Shown one piece after another: positions 1-5,191 of a stretch of 5,514 bases of DNA (positions are counted from its first letter, which is position 1; each line of letters starts with the position of its first letter). The translations under genes were made by a program, and so were the position numbers. The notes under the pieces were generated by a model, which saw only the letters and a list, made by a program, of their open reading frames with translations, was not told where the DNA came from and did not search any database. The stretch covers positions 1 to 5,514 of the forward strand of contig CAILDT010000573.1 in assembly GCA_903833025.1 (NCBI GenBank), given 5' to 3'. Source of the DNA: an uncultured Bacteroidota bacterium (GTDB taxonomy: Bacteria; Bacteroidota; Bacteroidia; 2-12-FULL-35-15).

Positions 1-2
1 CG

Positions 3-1391
3 GGATGTACCAGCTCTCCAAGAATTGGGGTAACTGTAACCGTTAATCCTTTACCAACTATTTCTGCCAACACTACCTTAATGTCAGTATGTATGGGTGG
101 TATGGTAACACTAACGGGTGGTGGCGCTAATTCATACACATGGGATAATAGCGTGACAAATGGTGTTGCGTTTATGCCTTTATCCACTTTGACTTATAAC
201 GTAACCGGTACCGATGCTAATGGCTGTATGAATACCGCCTCTATAATGGTTCCTGTGAATTCTTTACCAACTGTAACTGCGTCTTCATCTGCAGCAACAG
301 TATGTGCAGGCGACATGGAAACACTTACTGGTGGCGGTGCTACTTCTTATACCTGGGATAACAGTGTGATGGACGGTGTTGCGTTTGCTACCACTGGTAC
401 CACTACTTATAATGTAACAGGAACAGACGGAAATGGTTGTGTGAATACCGCCTCCACAACAGTTACTGTAAATTCATTACCAACAGTTACCGCTAATGCT
501 TCTTCAATGACAGTTTGTATGGGCGATATGGAAACTCTTACTGGTGGCGGTGCTACTTCTTACACTTGGGATAACAGTGTAATGGATGGTGTTGCGTTTG
601 CTACCTCAGGTACCACAACTTATAATGTAACAGGAACAGATGGAAACGGTTGTATGAATACTTCATCTGTGATGGTTACTGTAAATACTTTACCAACTGT
701 AACTGCCAATGCTTCTGCAATGACAGTATGTATGGGAGATATGGAAACATTAACTGGTGGCGGTGCTACTTCTTACACTTGGGATAACAGTGTAATGGAT
801 GGTGTTGCGTTTGCTACCTCTGGTACCATTACTTACAATGTAACTGGAACAGACGGAAACGGTTGTATGAACACAGCGTCTGTAATGGTTACTGTAAATC
901 CATTGCCAACAGTTACTTATTCAGAAACTATGAATATGGTTTGTGTAAATTGGGCAGCATTTGCTTTAGCTGCTGGAAGCCCTGCAAACGGAGCTTACTC
1001 TGGAACAGGTGTTACCGGAACTATGTTTGACCCAGGAACGGCTGGTACTGGTACTTATACCATCACGTATTCTTATACCGATGCAAATACCTGTACGGCT
1101 TCTGCTACTTCTTCTGTAACAGTTGATGCTTGTTTAGGAATACAAAATCCTAGTGAAACATCTTCGTTTTCTGTGTATCCAAATCCTAATAACGGTACCT
1201 TTACTATTACCGCTCCTTCCGAAGGTGTTTATAGTATTGTAAACCAATTGGGACAAACCATTAAATCTATTCAGTTAAATGCTGCAAATAATTACAGCAT
1301 TAATGTGGAAGATATTTCTAATGGTATCTACTTTATTATTGGGACAACTAATAATAAAGTGGTAAGACAGAAAATAGTAGTTACGAAATAG
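3..1391 (+). CDS. T9SS type A sorting-domain surface protein with Ig-like repeats (5' partial)
   Basis: The frame is open from the first bases; residues before the ATG at 81 (GCTSSPRIGVTVTVNPLPT) continue the same repeat, so that ATG is internal and the true start lies upstream. Visible parts are the tail of one repeat, four complete 71-residue Ig-like repeats (51-902), a different Ig-like domain (903 to about 1140, with a 'GTYTITYSYTDANTC' core and 'VDACLGI' end), and a C-terminal T9SS type A sorting domain (1161-1388, 'FSVYPNPNNGTFTI'). Each repeat carries a Cys in 'VC.GD' and one in 'NGC.NT', a likely disulfide pair. Such proteins are exported by T9SS and anchored on the outer surface, often as adhesins; the ligand here is unknown. 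The repeats are very rich in methionine (23 Met up to 1025, none after). A hairpin terminator follows 51 bp after the stop. The secretion class is well supported; the adhesin role is inferred. Confidence 0.93.
   Translation, partial: GCTSSPRIGVTVTVNPLPTISANTTLMSVCMGGMVTLTGGGANSYTWDNSVTNGVAFMPLSTLTYNVTGTDANGCMNTASIMVPVNSLPTVTASSSAATVCAGDMETLTGGGATSYTWDNSVMDGVAFATTGTTTYNVTGTDGNGCVNTASTTVTVNSLPTVTANASSMTVCMGDMETLTGGGATSYTWDNSVMDGVAFATSGTTTYNVTGTDGNGCMNTSSVMVTVNTLPTVTANASAMTVCMGDMETLTGGGATSYTWDNSVMDGVAFATSGTITYNVTGTDGNGCMNTASVMVTVNPLPTVTYSETMNMVCVNWAAFALAAGSPANGAYSGTGVTGTMFDPGTAGTGTYTITYSYTDANTCTASATSSVTVDACLGIQNPSETSSFSVYPNPNNGTFTITAPSEGVYSIVNQLGQTIKSIQLNAANNYSINVEDISNGIYFIIGTTNNKVVRQKIVVTK
51..902 (+). 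repeat. Four tandem 213-bp coding repeats (71-aa Ig-like units)
   Basis: Units begin at the 'LPT' codons at 51, 264, 477 and 690, with the next domain starting at 903, so the period is exactly 213 bp. The tail of a further upstream unit occupies 3-50, so the array continues out of the window. Unit 1 is the most diverged. Units 3 and 4 are the most alike and share an unbroken identical block of 68 bp (540-607 and 753-820), whereas elsewhere they differ at many synonymous positions. Shared protein features are 'VC.GDMETLTGGGATSYTW' and 'YNVTGTDGNGC'. Confidence 0.97.
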
Positions 1392-1442
1392 TTCGTTAGT
1401 TTATTTAAACCTCAAATAGAACTTAATGTTCTTTGGGAGGTA

Positions 1443-1479
1443 AAGAAATCCCGCTCTGAAATACAGGGTGGGATTTCTT
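1443..1479 (+). terminator. Hairpin terminator after the Ig-repeat gene
   Basis: AAGAAATCCC (1443-1452) pairs perfectly with GGGATTTCTT (1470-1479). The pairing continues inward for six more pairs, including two G-T wobbles, to a five-base loop (1459-1463), giving a 16-pair stem. No long T run follows, but the 3' arm is itself T-rich. A weaker imperfect hairpin lies just upstream (1410-1440, core AGAAC/GTTCT). Its place 51 bp after the stop codon fits a terminator for the gene ending at 1391. It may work in both directions. Confidence 0.75.
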
Positions 1480-1496
1480 ATGTTAAGGATACTCCA

Positions 1497-1706
1497 TCCA
1501 CGTATGCCGATGCTAATTTCACGTACGTAAAAATTATTTTCATGTACGTGAAATTGATTTTCGTGTACACGAAAACCACATCCGAATATGCCGATGCTTT
1601 TTTGACGTATTTCAAAACTCCATCGGCATACGCCAATGCATTTTTCAGGTATCTAAAAACATCATCGGGATACTCAGGAGGAGCATCCGCGTATCCAGAT
1701 GCTCCC
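1497..1706. repeat. Ten-unit array of degenerate 21-bp palindromic repeats
   Basis: Ten consecutive 21-bp units each carry a TA step, at 1503, 1524, 1545, 1566, 1587, 1608, 1629, 1650, 1671 and 1692, with no slippage. Most units are near-palindromes about that step: 6-9 of 10 arm positions are complementary in nine units, and only the ninth (1671) is weak at 4 of 10. The fourth contains a perfect 18-bp palindrome (1558-1575, TTTTCGTGTACACGAAAA). Two arm types occur: CATC/GATG arms (TA at 1503, 1587, 1629, 1692, weakly 1671) and TTT/AAA arms (1524, 1545, 1566, 1608, 1650). Because the period is seven codons and the units are palindromic, both strands stay open and read as a seven-residue pattern with a repeated Tyr, but neither has a convincing start. 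I do not recognise this element. It could be a phased protein-binding array, a source of multi-hairpin RNA, or a family of dispersed repeats. Confidence 0.9.
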
Positions 1707-1716
1707 AATTTTTGCG

Positions 1717-1730
1717 AAAAACTAGTTTTT
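1717..1730. repeat. Perfect 14-bp palindrome beside the 21-bp array
   Basis: AAAAACTAGTTTTT is a perfect palindrome. Its centre is 31 bp (about three helical turns) beyond the centre of the last 21-bp unit, and like those units it is centred on a TA step. It may be an outlying member of the array or an unrelated AT-rich symmetry; its length alone is not decisive. Confidence 0.5.
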
Positions 1731-1960
1731 ACGACTAATAAACTTCCGTCTCCATTCGGCTTTTAAGCCAAAAAACAAGGCAAATACATTCAATAATTCA
1801 ATAAAAAGAAGAGAAACCCATAACTTGCAAGCGTACTTTTAAAATCCAGTCATTTGTTACCCCAACCATGCTGTTAAGGGTTAATACTTTTTAAGTGGTA
1901 AGGCTCACTACTTGGGTTCGGGTTTGAGTTACTGTTTTTTTGAAATTAGTTTTATAAACT
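1731..1960. other. Gene-free stretch with small hairpins
   Basis: I see no coding frame with a credible start and no RNA gene here. Two modest inverted repeats are visible. One is AAGTGGT/ACTACTT (1893-1899 with 1907-1913, one G-T pair, loop of seven). The other is TTAGTTT/AAACTAA, at 1946-1952 with 1956-1962; its 3' arm extends two bases into the neighbouring terminator tract. Both are too short to name. The second lies just beyond the T tract of the minus-strand terminator and may add to it. Confidence 0.4.
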
Positions 1961-2000
1961 AAAAACAAAAAATGGCTAATGATATAAATCATTAGCCATT
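1961..2000 (-). terminator. Rho-independent terminator for the minus-strand membrane-protein gene
   Basis: A perfect 13-bp stem (1971-1983 with 1988-2000) closes a four-base loop. Read on the minus strand, it is followed by a T-rich tract TTTTTTGTTTTT (complement of about 1961-1972). The stem ends 22 bp after the stop codon of the gene at 2023-2565. Stem, tight loop and T tract together make this the clearest terminator in the window. Confidence 0.88.
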
Positions 2001-2022
2001 CCCAGTTTTTACTAAAAAACAG

Positions 2023-2565
2023 TTACTTATATTTTTCGTTATATATTTTTACAGCTGCTTTGGTATTTGAAATTCTTACATGATGGAAAACACCAGACAC
2101 TATAGGGCAACAAATGGCTAAACCAGCACAAACACCAGCACCAATAAATTGAGAACTTCCATCACCATAAGCACCATTAACCCTAGTTGTAGAAGTTGTT
2201 ACTCCTTGATAAATAAAATAACCGCCAAGAGCAACTAAAGGAAAAGCAAGAAAACCAACATACTGTCCGCCTTTTGCTTTTTTCGATTTGGCTATATACT
2301 CCATTATTTTCGGGTCTTTTGTTTTCAATAAAATATCGTGTACTTCGGGCTCTTTCACCAAAGAGTGATGATATTTGTAATACGGACCTCTGGTTGTTAT
2401 TTCATTGTCCTCTTGTTGTGGTTGAGAAAGATAAACCTGTTGTTGTGGGGGCGCAAAATAAGCATCTGGCTCACGCTCCTGTACTTCAAAATGGTCTCTT
2501 ACTCCATTTGAATAACGTATCGTGTTCACTTCCGATTTTTTGATGGTATAATTGGGTCCATCCAA
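2023..2565 (-). CDS. Hypothetical two-transmembrane protein, probably 5'-truncated
   Basis: From the TTG at 2565 this frame encodes 180 residues. The N-terminus (DGPNYTIKKSEVNTIRYSNG) resembles the end of a small domain common in Bacteroidota proteins, roughly 'NG..I..kV.EI....v.YKK.DN.DGP.Y.I.KSDV..I.Y.NG'. The open frame runs on upstream to a stop at 2635-2637, and its residues ISADAVSSYKKFDF (about 2607-2566) still fit that domain. The codons before them do not, and no ATG is present. The expected signal peptide and 'LKNG' part therefore seem lost. A Gln/Pro-rich linker (about residues 38-52) leads to two likely membrane segments (about 101-121 and 139-161). The protein ends in KAAVKIYNEKY, which I recall as typical of such proteins. 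The first internal Met is residue 88. Function is unknown; it may be a pseudogene or a shortened gene. A good terminator follows it. Confidence 0.75.
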   Translation of the reverse strand: MDGPNYTIKKSEVNTIRYSNGVRDHFEVQEREPDAYFAPPQQQVYLSQPQQEDNEITTRGPYYKYHHSLVKEPEVHDILLKTKDPKIMEYIAKSKKAKGGQYVGFLAFPLVALGGYFIYQGVTTSTTRVNGAYGDGSSQFIGAGVCAGLAICCPIVSGVFHHVRISNTKAAVKIYNEKYK

Positions 2566-2639
2566 AAAGTCAAACTTTTTATAGGATGAGACAGCGTCTG
2601 CGGAAATCCCCCCAATACTTACTGCATAAATCCTTCAAA

Positions 2640-2655
2640 CGTTAGCCGTAATGCC
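2640..2655 (-). repeat. Left copy of an inverted ~16-bp motif (GTTAGCCGT)
   Basis: CGTTAGCCGTAATGCC here is, apart from one inserted base and small differences at the TA/TTAG step and the end base, the reverse complement of GGCACTAACGGCTAACA at 5175-5191. The two copies face each other around the 808-residue gene. This copy lies within about 35 bp of the point where the minus-strand gene loses its family homology. The seven-base ends GTTAGCC/GGCTAAC resemble, but do not match, the integron attC core sites (GTTRRRY/RYYYAAC), so an attC identity is only a suggestion. Confidence 0.55.
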
Positions 2656-2673
2656 GAGAAGCGCGGTGCAAAC

Positions 2674-2703
2674 TTTATCGCAATGAAAGAAATATTATTT
2701 TTG
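2674..2703 (+). promoter_or_regulatory. Candidate Bacteroidota sigma-A promoter of the 808-residue protein gene
   Basis: TATTTTTG at 2696-2703 fits the Bacteroidota -7 element TAnnTTTG exactly. A TTTA at 2674-2677 is a near match to the upstream TTTG-type element at usual spacing. Transcription would begin about 5-10 bp downstream of the -7 box, leaving a short A-rich leader before the ATG at 2730. There is no Shine-Dalgarno sequence, as is normal in this phylum. The assignment rests on pattern alone. Confidence 0.45.
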
Positions 2704-2729
2704 CAAGATATAAACAAAAACAAATAAGT

Positions 2730-5156
2730 ATGAAAAAACTATTTTACCTTACAGTATTAGCAACAACATTGTATGCTTGTCTTCCACCATCCACACCTTA
2801 TCCTTATGCCAACCCAACTACAATAGTAGCACAGGCACAAACACTTTCCGACAGTTTAGAATCCTACATTATTAAATGGACACAGGGATTAGTACCAAAC
2901 AGTATTCCCGACAGCTTAATTCCACAAGGAATTACTGATTCAAGAAACTTTTATTTAAAGAATGCTGATTCAGCAACAAGTGCTGAAACGTGGGCAATAC
3001 GATATGCTAAACCTATCAATCACGATTCGTTACTTGCAGGAATTCCTGACCCTAAAGTTACTTACCTTTTCCTTGGCACTGCCCTTGCACCTTTCGGAAG
3101 CAAGTTAGTGATAGAAGGAGAATTTCCGCATTGCCGTTTTTTTTCCATACAAGTTACACCTCCATTAAATGCTAAAGAATACTATGCACAACGACAATTT
3201 GGAACAGCAGAAGTAGGTTGGGCAGATGCCGACATAGAGCCAAACATTGGCAGTATCAACCCTTTTAGAGTAGGTGCAAACAGAAATGCAACCAACAGAA
3301 GTTACAAAGTAGAAGTAGATTTAACCACAGGCGCCCCTGTAACGCTTAACGATACTGCTTTTCAATATCCATACAGAGGAAACACCAATAACAGAAAAGG
3401 TGCTATGATGGTGTATCAGGGACCGCTTGGACATCAAACCGTTGTGGGCACTGCATTACCTGCTAACCAGCAAGGCGATTGGAATTTAGGAGCAGTATGG
3501 ATTCGCATGTACGAACCCGATGATAATGTGGATAGATTAGGTGGTGTGCCTTTGCCTAAAGCCTATTTCCAATTACCTACAGGAGAAAAATATTTTGTTG
3601 GTTCAGATTTTTCTGCATTACAAAGAAGAGCAGATACAACCATTGCCAACAGAGTAACTGCACCTGGAAGCCAAAGCGGTTACGGTCCTGCTGCCGGTTG
3701 GTACAAATCGTGGGGAGTTACACGTTCAATGCTAAATGGTGTTTGTATTTCTAACAATTGGCATCGCCCCGATAGTTCGGCAAGAGTAAGAGCCATAGAC
3801 CTTGGTTGGACTGGTAGAGGCGAATTTCAACCCGCACCCGGTAATTATGAACCACACGCAACAACAAATAATTATGCAACTTATCTTGGCAGAACAGTTT
3901 CTCTTGCTCCCGGAATGGTAGCTGTATTAACAGGTAAACTCCCTACATTCCCTTCCACCCGAAATGGAGAACCAACTATGACTTCAGCAGAAGTTCGCTA
4001 TTGGAGCATCATCGGGCTCGACACCGACCCACTTTCGCCAATGCCTGCAACTACAATACACGCTATCAGCGATGATGATGTAACAATTGATGCCAACCGA
4101 AATTATGTAATTTGTTATTCAAGAAATACCGAACGACCTACCAATGCTTATTCTGCCAATGGTGTGAGTTGGGTTGACTACGGAACACAAAGCGATGTAG
4201 GTTTGGTGATGCGTTGGGTAAATATAAAACCAGAATGGTCGTTCCCTTACGACCCTCACGAAGCAAATCTTGATTTCTCTCATTCTGATTGGTCGGGTAC
4301 TTTATACGATAGTAGTTTAATAGGTATCAATTGGCGAAATGGTTTTATGCAATGCTATTTACCACGAGTGCATTATATGACCAAAGCGCAATTTGAAGCT
4401 ATAGGCACAAATATAAATGCAGAAAATGTACCTGTGTGGGTAGATAGCAGTTATACTAATGCAGGTGCAGCACAATCAAGGTTTTCAACTGTTACCGTTT
4501 CTTCCGTTGCCGATACTTTAGCAACTAATGCAGGAACAAATTTAATTGATGGAAATATGAATTCCTGCTGGAGCAGTTTGTGGGGTGTGCCCCTTTGTAA
4601 TGCTGTTATTGATTTAGGAAGTGTGAAAAAAATATCAGCAGTAAAATTAAACTGGGATTGGATTTTCTTTGGTCAAGATTATACCATTCAGGTGTCAAAC
4701 GATAATATTACTTACACCACCATTGCCACAGCAGTAAGCGAAAACGGAGCAGTAGATTTATATAGTTATCTTCAAAATGTAAGCGGAAGATATGTTAAAT
4801 TAGATTTGACAAATTATAATGTGGGATATTATAGGTTAGCAGAGTTTGAAGTTTATACTACTGATTGTAATTGTGGAAATAGTACAACGGTTGGAGTTAA
4901 CGAAACACATAACGAAAACAATTATGAACTCAATGTTTATCCAAACCCTTCAACCGAATTTATAACTATTAAAACCAACTTAACAGAAAAAACAACTATT
5001 CAAATTTACGATTTGCAAGGTAAGTTATGGCTTGACAAACCAATAACATCAAGCACAACAACAGTCAACACAACTCAACTACCAGTTGGAACATACATAG
5101 CAGTTATTGCAGACAACAAGAAACGAACGACAAAAAAGTTTGTAAAAATAAAATAA
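2730..5156 (+). CDS. Secreted discoidin (F5/8 type C) protein with T9SS type A sorting domain
   Basis: The 808-residue product starts with a signal peptide (MKKLFYLTVLATTLYAC). The cysteine at 17 would also suit a loose lipobox (LYAC). Residues about 85-570 form a large region that I cannot assign. It contains 'FPHCRFFSIQ' (132-141), 'IEPNIGSINPFRVGANR' (169-185) and 'GGVPLPKAYFQLPTGE' (271-286), which faintly recall uncharacterised secreted proteins of other phyla. Residues about 585-709 are an F5/8 type C fold, with 'LIDGNMNSCWSS', 'VIDLGSVKKISAVKLNW' and a 'GRYVKLDL...LAEFEVY' ending, usually a glycan- or surface-binding module. A Cys-containing linker (TDCNCGN) leads to a T9SS type A tail (about 732-808, 'LNVYPNPSTEFITI'). 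The protein should cross the outer membrane by T9SS and stay on the surface or be released. The ATG follows an A-rich leader and a candidate promoter. No terminator is seen before the inverted motif downstream. Catalytic function, if any, is unknown. Confidence 0.93.
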   Translation: MKKLFYLTVLATTLYACLPPSTPYPYANPTTIVAQAQTLSDSLESYIIKWTQGLVPNSIPDSLIPQGITDSRNFYLKNADSATSAETWAIRYAKPINHDSLLAGIPDPKVTYLFLGTALAPFGSKLVIEGEFPHCRFFSIQVTPPLNAKEYYAQRQFGTAEVGWADADIEPNIGSINPFRVGANRNATNRSYKVEVDLTTGAPVTLNDTAFQYPYRGNTNNRKGAMMVYQGPLGHQTVVGTALPANQQGDWNLGAVWIRMYEPDDNVDRLGGVPLPKAYFQLPTGEKYFVGSDFSALQRRADTTIANRVTAPGSQSGYGPAAGWYKSWGVTRSMLNGVCISNNWHRPDSSARVRAIDLGWTGRGEFQPAPGNYEPHATTNNYATYLGRTVSLAPGMVAVLTGKLPTFPSTRNGEPTMTSAEVRYWSIIGLDTDPLSPMPATTIHAISDDDVTIDANRNYVICYSRNTERPTNAYSANGVSWVDYGTQSDVGLVMRWVNIKPEWSFPYDPHEANLDFSHSDWSGTLYDSSLIGINWRNGFMQCYLPRVHYMTKAQFEAIGTNINAENVPVWVDSSYTNAGAAQSRFSTVTVSSVADTLATNAGTNLIDGNMNSCWSSLWGVPLCNAVIDLGSVKKISAVKLNWDWIFFGQDYTIQVSNDNITYTTIATAVSENGAVDLYSYLQNVSGRYVKLDLTNYNVGYYRLAEFEVYTTDCNCGNSTTVGVNETHNENNYELNVYPNPSTEFITIKTNLTEKTTIQIYDLQGKLWLDKPITSSTTTVNTTQLPVGTYIAVIADNKKRTTKKFVKIK

Positions 5157-5174
5157 GAAGCGTAGAAAGAAGAA

Positions 5175-5191
5175 GGCACTAACGGCTAACA
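5175..5191 (+). repeat. Right copy of the inverted ~16-bp motif (ACGGCTAAC)
   Basis: GGCACTAACGGCTAACA mirrors the motif at 2640-2655 and begins 18 bp after the stop of the 808-residue gene. The IS110 transposase stop codon is only about 10 bp further on, so the IS end must lie at or very near this motif. No matching flanking duplication is visible outside the two copies. Confidence 0.55.

Noticed and set aside
51..902. Diversity-generating retroelement target
   Set aside because: Changes among the repeats are mostly synonymous or Thr/Met swaps, not adenine-directed variation in a C-terminal cassette, and no reverse transcriptase or template repeat is visible.
1497..1706. CRISPR array
   Set aside because: The period is only 21 bp, there are no unique spacers, every unit is degenerate, and no cas gene is nearby.
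1478..1708. Minus-strand frame of 76 codons over the same array
   Set aside because: It starts at a TTG, overlaps the terminator hairpin and mirrors the plus-strand frame. It is better explained by the palindromic repeats.
1497..1730. Replication origin iterons
   Set aside because: Regular repeats and a nearby AT-rich palindrome invite the idea, but there is no replication initiator gene in the window, and iterons are usually direct rather than palindromic.
1542..1766. Plus-strand frame of 74 codons over the 21-bp array
   Set aside because: Its ATG is just one variant codon inside a repeat unit, there is no leader or promoter, and the opposite strand is equally open. The palindromic period explains the openness.
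1905..1935. tRNA-like GGTTCGGGTTT segment
   Set aside because: The flanks do not pair as a T arm, and no acceptor or anticodon stem is found around it.
2274..2543. Plus-strand frame of 89 codons opposite the membrane-protein gene
   Set aside because: It lies wholly antisense to a gene with recognisable protein features and its own terminator; the sequence shows no domain or signal of its own.
2683..2727. Short upstream frame MKEILFLQDINKNK ending 2 bp before the 808-residue gene
   Set aside because: The candidate -7 promoter element lies inside it, so it would not be in the transcript; its length and composition fit chance.
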